Shown piece after piece: positions 18,634 to 27,519 of a DNA stretch of 64,000 bases (position 1 is its first letter; the number at the start of each line of letters is the position of its first letter). Under the pieces are notes generated by a model. The model was given only the letters and a program-made list of their open reading frames with translations, searched no databases and was not told the origin of the DNA. The DNA comes from Aeromicrobium marinum DSM 15272 (GTDB taxonomy: Bacteria > Actinomycetota > Actinomycetes > Propionibacteriales > Nocardioidaceae): positions 1,737,712 to 1,801,711 of the forward strand of contig NZ_CM001024.1 of the NCBI RefSeq assembly GCF_000160775.2. The letters run 5' to 3'. A program made the position numbers and the translations under genes.

Positions 18634-19263
18634 TCAGTCGAAGTCCAGGTCGCCGGTGCGGGTGCGCTTGAGCTCGAAGAAGTCCGGGTAGCCGGCCAGC
18701 AGCCGGGCGCCGTCGAACACCGTGCCGGCGTCCTCCCCCTTGGGGATGCTGGTGAGCACCGGACCGAAGAACGCGACGCCGCCGATCGCCACCACCGGGG
18801 TGCCGACCTCCTCGCCGACCCGGCCGATGCCCTCGGCGTGGGAGGCGCGGACGGCGTCGTCGAGGCTCGTGTCGTCGGCCGCTGCGGCCAGGTCGGCGGG
18901 CAGACCGGCCTCGGCCAGCGCCTCGGCGTACAGCTCGGGCCCGAAGTCGCGTCCTTCGTTGTGACGGCGGGTGCCGAGCGCGGTGTACAGCGCGCGGACC
19001 GCGGCCTGACCGTGCTGCTGGCCCGTCGCGATCGCGAGGCGGACCGGGCCCCAGCCCCGCTCGATCATCTCGCGGTACTCGTCCGGCACGTCCTTGTCGG
19101 CGTTGAGGACCGACAGGCTCATGACGTGGAACTCGGTGTGGACGTCGCGCACCTGCTCGACCTCGAGCATCCAGCGCGAGGTGATCCAGGCGAACGGGCA
19201 GAGCGGGTCGAACCAGAAGTCGACCTGCTCGGTGGTGGTGGCGTCAGCTGCGGGAGTCGTCAT
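18634..19263 (-). CDS. DsbA-fold mycothiol-dependent nitroreductase homologue (Rv2466c family)
   Basis: A 209-residue DsbA-like thioredoxin-fold protein. The sequence [18 protein letters not shown] matches Rv2466c, where the motif is CPWC, but here the second Cys is Ala (Cys22-Pro-Phe-Ala25), so the enzyme is monothiol. A cis-Pro loop [10 protein letters not shown] and [10 protein letters not shown] follow. Family members use mycothiol to reduce disulfides or nitro compounds. The start overlaps the preceding GCS2 stop by 4 nt (ATGA), and rpiB follows, as in M. tuberculosis. Confidence 0.85.
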   Translation of the reverse strand: MTTPAADATTTEQVDFWFDPLCPFAWITSRWMLEVEQVRDVHTEFHVMSLSVLNADKDVPDEYREMIERGWGPVRLAIATGQQHGQAAVRALYTALGTRRHNEGRDFGPELYAEALAEAGLPADLAAAADDTSLDDAVRASHAEGIGRVGEEVGTPVVAIGGVAFFGPVLTSIPKGEDAGTVFDGARLLAGYPDFFELKRTRTGDLDFD

Positions 19264-20408
19264 GGGGTGGTCAACAACGGACGGCCCGCGCGCATTTCCT
19301 CCACCAGGTGCCGGACCACGACGTCGAGCCGGCCCCCGCTGGCAGCGGCGACGGCCCGCTGACGCTGGTAGGAGGCGCCGGCAGCCACGATGTCCAGGAT
19401 GCCGGCCAGCTCGGCGGTGCAGTCCAGTCGCTCGGCGACCGGCTCCAGCACCGGCAGCAGCCGCCGGAGGTCGTCGGTAACCAGGTCCTCGTTGCCGTCG
19501 TCGTCGAGGATGAGGATCGCGTCCATCCCGTAGCGCGCGGCCCGCCATTTGTTCTCCTGGGCGAACCAGGCCGGGATCGTCGGCAGGGGGCGTCCGGCGT
19601 CGAGCTCGGCGGAGAAGTGCTCGACCAGGCAGTGGGTCAGGGCGGCGAGGCTCTTGACCTCGGCGAGGGTCGGCGAACCGTCACAGATCCGCACCTCCAG
19701 CGTGCCGAACTTCGGTGACGGACGCAGGTCCCAGCGGATCTCGTCGAAACTGTCGATCACGCCGGTGCGCATCATGTCGGCGACGTACCCCTCCAGCTCG
19801 CTCCACCGCTCGAACTGGAACGGCAGCCCCGCGGTCGGCAGCTGCTGGAACATGAGGGCCCGGTTGGAGGCGTAGCCGGTGTCCTTGCCGCCCCAGAACG
19901 GCGACGAGGCGCTGAGGGCCTGGAAGTGGCCGTAGTAGGCCAGCATCGCCCGGCTGATCGGCAGCACCTTGTCGCGGTCCTCGATACCGACGTGCACGTG
20001 CACGCCGTAGATCAGCATCTGGCGCCCCCACCACTGGGTGCGGTCGATCAGCGTCGCGTACCGCTCCTTGTCGGTCACGTGCTGCATGTCCCACCGCGAG
20101 AAGGGGTGGGTGCCGGCGCACATCAGCTCGACCCGCAACCGGTCGGTGACGGTCCGGATGAGGTCGACGTTGCGCGACAGGTCCTCGGCGGCCTCGCGCA
20201 CGGTGCTCGCCACCCCCGACACCACCTCGACCGTGTTGAGCAGCAGCTCCTGCCGGATGTGCGGGTGCGGCCCTCCGCCCGGTGGCGCGACCGCGTCGAG
20301 CACGTACCCCGCGACCTGACGCAGGTCGCCGGAGTCGGCGTCGACCAGGGCCAGCTCCCACTCGATGCCGATCGACGAGCGCTCGGACGTCGCGAAGGGG
20401 ATCTGCAT
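19260..20408 (-). CDS. Carboxylate-amine ligase, glutamate-cysteine ligase type 2 (YbdK) family
   Basis: A 382-residue GCS2-family protein: [11 protein letters not shown] (metal/glutamate-binding acidic strand), [25 protein letters not shown] and [15 protein letters not shown] are the expected family blocks, with C-terminal Arg-rich RYGMDA. YbdK homologues have weak glutamate-cysteine ligase activity; in mycothiol users the true role is unclear. It starts the operon that continues with the mycothiol-reductase homologue, suggesting thiol metabolism. Divergent from pepN, 119 bp apart. Confidence 0.85.
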   Translation of the reverse strand: MQIPFATSERSSIGIEWELALVDADSGDLRQVAGYVLDAVAPPGGGPHPHIRQELLLNTVEVVSGVASTVREAAEDLSRNVDLIRTVTDRLRVELMCAGTHPFSRWDMQHVTDKERYATLIDRTQWWGRQMLIYGVHVHVGIEDRDKVLPISRAMLAYYGHFQALSASSPFWGGKDTGYASNRALMFQQLPTAGLPFQFERWSELEGYVADMMRTGVIDSFDEIRWDLRPSPKFGTLEVRICDGSPTLAEVKSLAALTHCLVEHFSAELDAGRPLPTIPAWFAQENKWRAARYGMDAILILDDDGNEDLVTDDLRRLLPVLEPVAERLDCTAELAGILDIVAAGASYQRQRAVAAASGGRLDVVVRHLVEEMRAGRPLLTTP

Positions 20409-20527
20409 GCCTACATCCTGCCGGTGGCCCGGGCCGCCGGCGTCGGCCGGGGAGAGTCTGCATCCATCCCCGAATCCTCCCACGGCCCGACGCGTCGGTG
20501 TCCTGACCGCGTGGCAGAGTAGCCGGC

Positions 20528-23071
20528 ATGCCCGGCACCAATCTCACCCGTGAAGAAGCCCAGCAGCGCGCCAGCGTCGTCTCCACCGGGACGTACGTGG
20601 TGGAGCTCGACCTCACGCTCGACCCGCCCGCCTCCGGGCCGCACCGGTTCGGGTCCGTCACCACCCTGACGTTCGACGCCACGGCCGGTGCGTCGACCTT
20701 CGTCGACCTGGTCGACGCAGAGGTCCTCGCCGTCACCCTCAACGGTCACGACCTGCCGGTCGACTCCTATCGCGACAGTCGTATCCCCCTGACCGACCTC
20801 GCCGAGCACAACGAGCTGCGGGTCGAGGCCCGGTGCAGCTACTCGCACTCCGGTGAAGGACTGCACCGCTTCGTCGATCCCACCGACGACCGGGTCTACC
20901 TCTACACCCAGTTCGAGGTGCCCGACGCCCGGCGGGTCTTCGCGACCTTCGAGCAGCCCGACCTCAAGGCCACGTTCGAGTTCCACGTCACCGCCCCGTC
21001 GCAGTGGCAGGTCGTGTCGAACTCACCCACGCCGGAGCCGGAGCCGGTGGACGGCGACACAGCCGTGTGGCACTTCGCCCCCACGCAGGTCATGTCGACC
21101 TACATCACCGCGCTCGTCGCCGGCGAGTACCACGTCGTCCGCGACTCCTACAGCGGCGCGTACGACGACATCCCGCTCGGCGTGTTCTGTCGTCAGTCGC
21201 TCGTCGAGCACCTCGACGCGGACGACATCCTGCTCGTCACGAAGCAGGGCTTCGAGTTCTTCGAGGGCGCCTTCGAGATGGGGTACCCGTTCGGCAAGTA
21301 CGACCAGCTGTTCGTGCCGGAGTACAACATGGGCGCGATGGAGAACGCGGGCTGCGTCACCTTCCGCGACGAGATGATCTTCCGCAGCCGGCAGACCGTC
21401 TCGGCCTACGAGCAGCGGGCCAACACGATCCTGCACGAGATGGCCCACATGTGGTTCGGCGACCTCGTCACGATGCGGTGGTGGGACGACCTGTGGCTCA
21501 ACGAATCGTTCGCGGAGTGGGCCGCGCACCACTCGTCGGTGCAGGCGACCCGGTTCACCGACGCCTGGACCGGGTTCACCAACAACCGCAAGAACTGGGC
21601 GTACCGCCAGGACCAGCTGCCGTCGACCCACCCGATCGCCGCCGACAACCACGACCTGCACGCGGTCGAGGCGAACTTCGACGGGATCACCTACGCCAAG
21701 GGCGCCTCGAGCCTGAAGCAGCTGGTCGCCTGGGTGGGTGAGGAGGACTTCCTCGCCGGACTCCGGGCGTACTTCACCCGGCACGCCTTCGGCAACACCG
21801 AGCTGGCCGACCTGCTCGTCGAGCTGGAGCAGGCGTCGGGCCGCGAGCTGGAGTCGTGGTCGGCCGAGTGGCTGCAGACCACGGGCGTCAACACGCTGCG
21901 GGCCCGGTTCGAGACCTCCGAGCCTGACGCCGAGGGCCACGAGCACTTCACCTCGTTCGTCGTGGAGCAGACCGCCCACCCCGACCACCCGACGCTCCGG
22001 CGCCACCGCATCGCCATCGGCCTGTACGACCTCGTCGCGGGAGCGCTCGTGCGCACCGAGCGCATCGAGACCGACGTGCGAGGAGCCGAGACCGAGATCG
22101 CCGAGCTGGTGGGGCGCCGCCGACCCGATCTGGTGCTGCTCAACGACGACGACCTCACCTACGCCAAGATCCGCCTCGACGACCGGTCGTTCCAGACCCT
22201 GGTGGGCGGCATCGATGCGTTCGAGGAGTCGCTGCCCCGGGCGCTGTGCTGGGGCGCGGCCTGGGACATGACCCGGGACGCCGAGCTGCCGTCCGCGGAC
22301 TTCGTGTCCCTCGTGCTCGCCGGTGTCGGGTCGGAGTCCGACCTGACCGCCGTGGCCTCGCTCCTGCGGCAGGGCCAGGGTGCCGTCAACCTCTACACCC
22401 CCGAGGCCCAGCAGCCCCACCTGGGGCACCGGTGGGAGACCGGTCTGCGCGAGCTGGTCGAGGCGGCCGAGCCCGGCAGCGACCACCAGCTGGCGCTCGT
22501 CCGTGGGTGCGCGTCGGCCGCCCAGGGGCCGGAGTTCCTGCGGGCGGTGCTGGGCGGCGCCCTCGACGGACTCGCGGTCGACACCGACCTGCGCTGGACG
22601 CTGCTGTTCGCCCTCGCCCGACTGGGCGAGCTGACCGATGCCGAGCTGGAGGCCGAGCTCGAGCGCGACCCCAGCAACTCCGGTCGTGAGCGGGCAGCGG
22701 GAGTCCGGGCCGTGCGGCCCACGGCCGACGCGAAGGCCGAGGCATGGCACCGGGCGGCGGTCGACGCCGGCACCCCCAACGAGACCCGTCGCAACATCGC
22801 GGGGGCCTTCCAGGTCTCCGGCCAGGCGGAGCTCCTGCGTCCCTACGTCGACCAGTACCTCTCGATGGCCGACACGGTCATCGACGACATGGGCGTCTGG
22901 ATCGGGCAGGTGGCCCTGGTCCATCTCTTCCCGTCGGCCAACCCCGACGAGGAGGTCCTGGCGAAGGTCGATGCCTGGCTCGCCTCCACGAAGGCGAACT
23001 CCGCGGCGGTGCGTTACGTCTCGGAGGGCCGCGACGACCTCGCGCGAGCTCTTCGCGCCCGGTCGGCCTGA
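20528..23071 (+). CDS. pepN: Aminopeptidase N (M1 zinc metallopeptidase)
   Basis: An 847-residue M1 peptidase, full length. The substrate-anchoring GAMEN motif is near residue 268 (YNMGAMENAG) and the zinc site HEMAHMWFGDLV near 302, with the third ligand Glu in LWLNESFAEW. N-terminal beta-domain and long helical C-terminal domain are as in actinobacterial PepN. It trims N-terminal residues from peptides produced by Clp and the like. Its TGA lies 8 bp before a giant hairpin (23080-23146). Confidence 0.96.
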   Translation: MPGTNLTREEAQQRASVVSTGTYVVELDLTLDPPASGPHRFGSVTTLTFDATAGASTFVDLVDAEVLAVTLNGHDLPVDSYRDSRIPLTDLAEHNELRVEARCSYSHSGEGLHRFVDPTDDRVYLYTQFEVPDARRVFATFEQPDLKATFEFHVTAPSQWQVVSNSPTPEPEPVDGDTAVWHFAPTQVMSTYITALVAGEYHVVRDSYSGAYDDIPLGVFCRQSLVEHLDADDILLVTKQGFEFFEGAFEMGYPFGKYDQLFVPEYNMGAMENAGCVTFRDEMIFRSRQTVSAYEQRANTILHEMAHMWFGDLVTMRWWDDLWLNESFAEWAAHHSSVQATRFTDAWTGFTNNRKNWAYRQDQLPSTHPIAADNHDLHAVEANFDGITYAKGASSLKQLVAWVGEEDFLAGLRAYFTRHAFGNTELADLLVELEQASGRELESWSAEWLQTTGVNTLRARFETSEPDAEGHEHFTSFVVEQTAHPDHPTLRRHRIAIGLYDLVAGALVRTERIETDVRGAETEIAELVGRRRPDLVLLNDDDLTYAKIRLDDRSFQTLVGGIDAFEESLPRALCWGAAWDMTRDAELPSADFVSLVLAGVGSESDLTAVASLLRQGQGAVNLYTPEAQQPHLGHRWETGLRELVEAAEPGSDHQLALVRGCASAAQGPEFLRAVLGGALDGLAVDTDLRWTLLFALARLGELTDAELEAELERDPSNSGRERAAGVRAVRPTADAKAEAWHRAAVDAGTPNETRRNIAGAFQVSGQAELLRPYVDQYLSMADTVIDDMGVWIGQVALVHLFPSANPDEEVLAKVDAWLASTKANSAAVRYVSEGRDDLARALRARSA

Positions 23072-23079
23072 CCCACCTT

Positions 23080-23146
23080 CCCGCTGGGAGTGACGTTTCG
23101 GCCCCTGATCCCGCAGATCAGGGGCCGATTCGTCACTCCCAGCGGG
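23080..23146. repeat. Giant lone hairpin between convergent genes
   Basis: A 16-bp perfect outer stem (CCCGCTGGGAGTGACG, 23080-23095, with its complement 23131-23146), a 2x2 TT/TT internal loop, then a 13-bp perfect inner stem (23098-23110 with 23116-23128) and a 5-nt loop. It fills the gap between pepN and the opposing small membrane-protein gene, so it may be a bidirectional terminator without a T-run. In size and setting it resembles the hairpins bounding the two nuclease cassettes in this window. Confidence 0.85.
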
Positions 23147-23152
23147 GACGGG

Positions 23153-23413
23153 TCAGTGGGCGGAGACGCGCTCGATCTCGGTGCCCGGCGCCGGCGGGAC
23201 GTAGTTGCGGCGAGCGGTGAGCAGCGCGAACAGCCAGATGACCCCGAAGAGGGCCGCGGGGATCCCCACCAGCAGGCCGAGGTACTCCAGCCCGCTCAGC
23301 CCCTCGGTGGCCTCCCACGTGGTGGGGGCGTCGGCCGCACCGGCGGAGGCGGTGGCCAGCACGGTGACGAGGACGGACGTGACGACGGCGAAGAGGCGCA
23401 CGGGGGTCAACAT
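23153..23413 (-). CDS. Small membrane protein with signal peptide
   Basis: An 86-residue protein: N-terminal signal-like segment (LFAVVTSVLVTVLATASAGA), a short extracytoplasmic part, one transmembrane helix (YLGLLVGIPAALFGVIWLFA) and a basic, proline-rich cytosolic tail. No family recognised. A TAGAAT -10-like hexamer about 8 nt upstream of the ATG suggests a leaderless transcript. Divergent from the MscS gene (32 bp between starts) and convergent with pepN across the giant hairpin. Confidence 0.7.
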   Translation of the reverse strand: MLTPVRLFAVVTSVLVTVLATASAGAADAPTTWEATEGLSGLEYLGLLVGIPAALFGVIWLFALLTARRNYVPPAPGTEIERVSAH

Positions 23414-23445
23414 GGGGCCATTCTATCGGTCCGTAGGCTGGACAC

Positions 23446-24360
23446 ATGCCTGACCTCGACCTTCAACTGCCCGAAGGACGCGCCTTCGAATACCTCGTCG
23501 AGCGACCGTCCGGCGTCCTGCTCATCGTCGTCCTCGCCCTCGTCCTGCGATGGCTCGTGCGACGGGCCATCGGCCGCGTCGTCCGGCGCGCCGGCGCCGG
23601 CAGCGTCCCCGGTGCCACCCCGCGCTCCAAGGCCGGTGAGTTCCTCGCCGACCTGAGGCCCGGAGCCTCCCAGCGGCGCCAGCAGCGGGCCACGGCCATC
23701 GGCGACCTGCTGACCTCGATCGCCAGCATCCTCATCGCCGGGATCGCCTTCGTCATGATCCTCGACCAGCTCGGCGTCAACATCGCGCCGCTGCTCACCG
23801 GAGCCGGGATCCTGGGTGTGGCGCTCGGCTTCGGCGCACAGACCCTGGTCAAGGACTTCCTGGCCGGCATCTTCATGATCCTCGAGGACCAGTACGGGGT
23901 CGGTGACGTCATCGACATGGGTGAGGCCAGTGGCACCGTCGAGGCGGTGGGCCTGCGCATCACGCGGCTGCGCGACGTGAACGGCACGGTCTGGTACGTC
24001 CGCAACGGAGAGGTCGTACGCGTCGGCAACCAGAGCCAGACGTGGGCCCGCACGGTGCTGGACATCACCGTCAGCTACGACGCCGACCTCGACGTGGTGC
24101 AGCAGATCCTCGCCGAGGAGGCGCACGCGGTGTACACCGACGAGAAGTTCAGCGAGGTGGTGCTGGAGGAGCCCGAGGTATGGGGCGTCGAACGTTTCGA
24201 CAGCGACGGAGCCGTGGTGCGGGTCGTGCTGAAGACCGCACCGCTGCAGCAGTGGGCGGTGGCACGCGCCATGCGTCAACGCATCAAGTACCGCTTCGAC
24301 GAGGCCGGGATCGAGATCCCCAGCCTCTTCCGTGCCCGCGTCGAGGAGTCCTCGGAATGA
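23446..24360 (+). CDS. MscS-family mechanosensitive ion channel
   Basis: A 304-residue membrane protein. Hydrophobic helices occur near residues 22-45 and 80-125; the pore-lining TM3 with small residues is LLTGAGILGVALGFGAQTLV, followed by the MscS beta domain (FMILEDQYGVGDVI, GTVEAVGLRITRLRD, WYVRNGEV). It would release osmolytes upon hypo-osmotic shock. A TAGGCT hexamer just upstream suggests a leaderless start. The stop overlaps the glbO start (ATGA), so the two are co-translated. Confidence 0.9.
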   Translation: MPDLDLQLPEGRAFEYLVERPSGVLLIVVLALVLRWLVRRAIGRVVRRAGAGSVPGATPRSKAGEFLADLRPGASQRRQQRATAIGDLLTSIASILIAGIAFVMILDQLGVNIAPLLTGAGILGVALGFGAQTLVKDFLAGIFMILEDQYGVGDVIDMGEASGTVEAVGLRITRLRDVNGTVWYVRNGEVVRVGNQSQTWARTVLDITVSYDADLDVVQQILAEEAHAVYTDEKFSEVVLEEPEVWGVERFDSDGAVVRVVLKTAPLQQWAVARAMRQRIKYRFDEAGIEIPSLFRARVEESSE

Positions 24361-24728
24361 GCTTCTACGACGACATCGGTGGACGGTCGACCATCGAGCA
24401 GGTCGTACGCGTCTTCTACGACGGAGTCGCCGGCGACCCGCTGCTCCGTCCGATGTACCCGGAAGCCGACCTGGACCCGGCCCGAGAGCGGTTCACCCTG
24501 TTCCTCGAGCAGTACTGGGGCGGGCCGACCACGTACAGCGAGCAGCGCGGCCACCCGCGGCTGCGGATGCGGCACGCGCCGTTCGCCGTCACGGCCGAGG
24601 CGCGTGACGCCTGGCTGCACCACTTCCGCGCCGGCCTCGACAGCGCCGACCTGACGCCGGAGCAGGACGAGCAGTTCTGGGCCTACGCGCAGCACGCGGC
24701 CACGTTCATGGTCAACACCGCGTCCTGA
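24357..24728 (+). CDS. glbO: Group II truncated haemoglobin (GlbO)
   Basis: A 123-residue 2-on-2 globin of group II: SFYDDIGGRSTIEQVV at the N-terminus, FLEQYWGGPTTYS with aromatic E/CD residues, proximal His in LRMRHAPF, and the group-II Trp in DAWLHHF. It binds oxygen or NO; in M. tuberculosis GlbO is membrane-associated and lies close to pepN, as here. The last 22 nt of the gene, including the stop, are repeated twice downstream. Confidence 0.93.
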   Translation: MSFYDDIGGRSTIEQVVRVFYDGVAGDPLLRPMYPEADLDPARERFTLFLEQYWGGPTTYSEQRGHPRLRMRHAPFAVTAEARDAWLHHFRAGLDSADLTPEQDEQFWAYAQHAATFMVNTAS

Positions 24729-24851
24729 CCGAAGGGAAGCGGGGTTGGGCCAGGAACCAACAGCACAGCATGGTCAACACCGCGTCCTGAGCGCAGCGAA
24801 GCGGTGGGGGCCGTGGACCAACAGCACAGCATGGTCAACACCGCGTCCTGA
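24707..24851. repeat. Tandem ~62-bp repeats copying the 3' end of glbO
   Basis: Three exact 22-nt copies beginning CATGGTCAACACCGCG and ending TCCTGA occur at 24707-24728 (the true glbO end), 24769-24790 and 24830-24851, spaced 62 and 61 nt. The last two are also preceded by a shared CCAACAGCACAG. The array fills the gap to the opposing thioesterase stop at 24856. No hairpin as strong as those elsewhere is seen. Confidence 0.85.
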
Positions 24852-24855
24852 CCGA

Positions 24856-25569
24856 TCAGCCGAGGGCGCGCAGCGCGGCGAGTCCCTCGGCGGTGAGCGG
24901 CCTGGACCGCTGGGTCTGCGGGTCGAACCCGACGCAGACCACGTCGGCGGTGGCGACGACCAGCCCGTCGAGCACCAGATCGGCCGCCATGGTGAAGGAC
25001 TTGGTACCCGTCGCGGCGACGAGGGTGTGGATCTCGACCGGCTCGGCCCTCCACGTGAGGGGCGCGGCCTGACGGACGTCGACCCGCGCGACGACGAACG
25101 CCCCGACCGTCGCGTGCGCGTCGGCCCGGGCGAAGGTCGCGACGCGGCCCTCCTGGAACACCTCGAAGAGTCGTGTCTGGGTGACCACGCCGTCCGGCCC
25201 GACGTCGGACCGCCGGAGGCGGCACCGGAAGGGCTCGTCGGTCGTGACCCGCCGCTCGAGCGGGTCGGGCGCGCCCAGCGTGGTGCGCAGTGTCGCGTGC
25301 ACGGTGCGCTCGTCCCCGGCGCCGAGCGTGATCTCCTGGTCGACACGACCGCCGTCGATGACGGAGTCCACGACGACCGACCGGCGCGACAGCGCCATCG
25401 GCCTCAGGTACTCCACCTCGACGCGGCCCTCCCAGCGGTCGGCGGCCAGCAGTCCCTGGTCCTGCAGATCGGCGCGCGCCTCCGCCGCGTGGGCGACGTA
25501 GACCACGTTGGTGACGTGGTTCAGCAGGTCGATGTCGGCCCACCGCATGGGCATCCGGTACTGGTGCAC
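24856..25569 (-). CDS. Acyl-CoA thioesterase, tandem hot-dog domains
   Basis: A 237-residue protein with two hot-dog folds: the first opens YRMPMRWADIDLLNHVTNVVY (Asp of the 4-hydroxybenzoyl-CoA thioesterase class) and the second has RADAHATVGAFVVARVDV. Similar double-domain proteins occur in mycobacteria at the Rv2475c position. It would hydrolyse acyl-CoA or acyl-ACP. Third gene on the minus strand after the carboxyltransferase and BCCP genes, 40 nt apart. Confidence 0.85.
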   Translation of the reverse strand: MHQYRMPMRWADIDLLNHVTNVVYVAHAAEARADLQDQGLLAADRWEGRVEVEYLRPMALSRRSVVVDSVIDGGRVDQEITLGAGDERTVHATLRTTLGAPDPLERRVTTDEPFRCRLRRSDVGPDGVVTQTRLFEVFQEGRVATFARADAHATVGAFVVARVDVRQAAPLTWRAEPVEIHTLVAATGTKSFTMAADLVLDGLVVATADVVCVGFDPQTQRSRPLTAEGLAALRALG

Positions 25570-25609
25570 CCGGCGATGATGTCAGACCCGCGTGGATCGG
25601 GAGCGGCGG

Positions 25610-25837
25610 TCAGGCTCCCGCACTGGAGTCGATCTCGACGATCGCGTCGCCCTCCTGCACGATCTGCCCCTCGTCGACGCAGACCCGCGTGACGTGTCCG
25701 CCGACGGGGGCGACGACCGGGATCTCCATCTTCATCGACTCCAGCACCGCGATCTGGTCGCCGGCGCCGACCGGGTCGCCCTCACGGACCAGGAGCTTCC
25801 AGACGCTCGCGACGATGTCGGCCCTCGCCTCGATCAC
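25610..25837 (-). CDS. Stand-alone biotin carboxyl carrier protein
   Basis: A 75-residue biotinyl domain with the attachment motif ESMKM (biotinylated Lys36) and the usual hammerhead strands (VASVWKLLVREGDPV, VDEGQIVQEGDAIVEI). GTG start overlaps the stop of the carboxyltransferase gene by 4 nt, so the two are co-translated. It would shuttle CO2 to that beta subunit; the biotin carboxylase (alpha) subunit is not in the window. Confidence 0.93.
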   Translation of the reverse strand: MIEARADIVASVWKLLVREGDPVGAGDQIAVLESMKMEIPVVAPVGGHVTRVCVDEGQIVQEGDAIVEIDSSAGA

Positions 25838-27327
25838 CGCGCGGCACCGGCGTCCAGCATCGCCAAGGCGTCGGAGAGCCGCCCCCTGGTCTCCTCCGGC
25901 AGGATCACGTCGTCGAGGATGCCTGCCTCGGCCGCCAGGTACGGCCGAGCGACCTCCTCGCGGTACGTGGCGGCGAGATCGTCGCGCAGCGCGACCGGGT
26001 CCTCAGCGGCGGCCAGCGCCCTGCGGTGCAGCAGCGCCACGGCACCGCCGGGCCCCATGACCGCGATCTCGGCGTTCGACCAGGCCCACTGGAAGTCGGC
26101 ACCGAGCGACTTGGCGCCCATCGCGATGTAGGCGCCGCCGTAGGCCTTGCGGACCACGACGGTCAGCACGGGGGCGGGTGAGGAGATGTAGGCCTTGAGC
26201 AGCTTGGCGCCGTGGGTGATGACGCCCCGGCCCTCCTCCACCGTGCCGGGGAGGAACCCGGGCACGTCCACGAAGGTCACCACGGGCAGTCCGAAGCGTC
26301 CGCAGAACTCGACGAAGCGCGCCGCCTTCACCGACGCCTTGGAGTCGAGGATCCCGCCGCGGGCCTGCGGCTGGTTGGCGACCACGCCCACCGGCCGTCC
26401 CTCGATGCGCGCGAAGGTCGTGAGGATGCTCGGTGCGTGGTTCGGCATCAGCTCCAGCCGGGCCGAGGCGTCGAGCACCCCGTCGAGCACCCGGTTGACG
26501 TCGAAGACGACGCTGGCCTTGTCCGGGACGACGAACGGCAGAGCGCTGACCGCGGCCGGGTCGGCGGGCACCGCGCTGTCGAGGGCCGCTGGTCCGCCGA
26601 CGTGCGACGGCAGGAACGACAGCAACCGCCGGGTCGCCTCGAGGGCCTCACGCTCGTCGTCCACCTCCAGGTGGGCGACCCCGGAGATCTCGGTGTGCAG
26701 GCGCGACCCGCCGATGTCGTCGGCGGAGGCGTCCTCGCCGGTGGCGGCCTTCACGATGTCGGGCCCGGTCAGGAACATGTGACCGTGACCCTTGACCATG
26801 ATGGTCCAGTCGGTGAGGGCCGGCGAGTAGGCAGCGGCCCCGGCACACGGGCCGAGGATGACGGATATCTGGGGCACCCGGCCCTGGGCCCGGACGTTGA
26901 GCGCGAAGATCTCGCCGCAGCCGTGCAGGGCGAAGACCCCGTCGGGGACCCGTGCTCCTCCGGAGTCGTTGATGTAGACGATCGGGAAGCCGTGGTCGAT
27001 CGCGAAGAGCTGCGCGGTGGTGACCGCACGGGCGAACACCGCACCGATCGCACCGGAGGCGACGGCGGCGTCGTGGGCCACCACCACGACCGGCCGGCCG
27101 GCGACCCGGCCCCACCCGGTGACGACGCCGGGGCCTTGTCCGTCAGCCGTGCGCAACGGCGTGAACGGGACGAAGGACCCGGCGTCGACGAACATGTCAG
27201 CCCGCTCGTGGGCGGTGAACTGCCGACGCCCGCGTGGCTCGACCCGGGCCGTCCGCTCACGACGGCGCTGCGTGAGCGCCGCTCGGTGAGCCGACTCGTC
27301 GAGCAGGTGCAGGTCGATCTGGGTCAC
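25834..27327 (-). CDS. Acyl-CoA carboxylase beta (carboxyltransferase) subunit
   Basis: A 497-residue carboxyltransferase with N- and C-terminal crotonase-like halves: IVYINDSGGARVPDG and ISVILGPCAGAAAYSPALTD (acyl-CoA oxyanion Gly/Ala), then FCGRFGLPVVTFVDVPGF and VVRKAYGGAYIAMGAKSLGAD. It transfers carboxyl from biotin to acetyl- or propionyl-CoA. GTG 27327 is preceded by AGGAG; a longer frame crossing the operator is rejected. A double-palindrome operator lies 11-63 bp upstream, shared in sequence with FAS-I. Confidence 0.92.
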   Translation of the reverse strand: MTQIDLHLLDESAHRAALTQRRRERTARVEPRGRRQFTAHERADMFVDAGSFVPFTPLRTADGQGPGVVTGWGRVAGRPVVVVAHDAAVASGAIGAVFARAVTTAQLFAIDHGFPIVYINDSGGARVPDGVFALHGCGEIFALNVRAQGRVPQISVILGPCAGAAAYSPALTDWTIMVKGHGHMFLTGPDIVKAATGEDASADDIGGSRLHTEISGVAHLEVDDEREALEATRRLLSFLPSHVGGPAALDSAVPADPAAVSALPFVVPDKASVVFDVNRVLDGVLDASARLELMPNHAPSILTTFARIEGRPVGVVANQPQARGGILDSKASVKAARFVEFCGRFGLPVVTFVDVPGFLPGTVEEGRGVITHGAKLLKAYISSPAPVLTVVVRKAYGGAYIAMGAKSLGADFQWAWSNAEIAVMGPGGAVALLHRRALAAAEDPVALRDDLAATYREEVARPYLAAEAGILDDVILPEETRGRLSDALAMLDAGAAR

Positions 27328-27337
27328 AGCAGCTCCT

Positions 27338-27390
27338 GAACATGAGGGTTTCCTCAAGTATACACAGAACTTGAGGAAACCCTCATGTTC
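27338..27390. promoter_or_regulatory. Double-palindrome (FasR-type) operator upstream of the carboxyltransferase gene
   Basis: Perfect 22-bp inverted arms, 27338-27359 and 27369-27390, around a 9-nt spacer. Each arm itself contains the palindrome TGAGG-N4-CCTCA. Nearly the same arm occurs before FAS-I at 40682-40726. In Corynebacterium the TetR-type FasR controls fas and acc genes, so a FasR-like repressor is the likely binder. The divergent fabG start is 130 bp away. Confidence 0.75.
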
Positions 27391-27471
27391 GATGGGCCAC
27401 ACGGGAACCGTGAGACGGGCCACACCGGGGGCTGCCGCGGGCCGGGGTCATGCGTTAGTGTGCGAAGGGCG

Positions 27472-27487
27472 CTAAGCAAGCGCTTAC
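27472..27487. promoter_or_regulatory. TetR-type operator before fabG
   Basis: CTAAGC-AAGC-GCTTAC, with 5 of 6 arm pairs, and an internal perfect AAGCGCTT. Fifteen of these bases recur exactly, inverted, at 43954-43968 before the acyl-CoA dehydrogenase gene. It lies 33 bp upstream of the fabG start. Confidence 0.6.
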
Positions 27488-27519
27488 CCCGTTCCGCCCC
27501 CGTTCCCCAAGGAGTCCTC

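Noticed and set aside
24707..24851. Possible small CRISPR array in the glbO tail repeats
   Set aside because: The intervals between the 22-nt copies are partly repeated themselves, no cas genes are present, and the first copy is the coding end of glbO.
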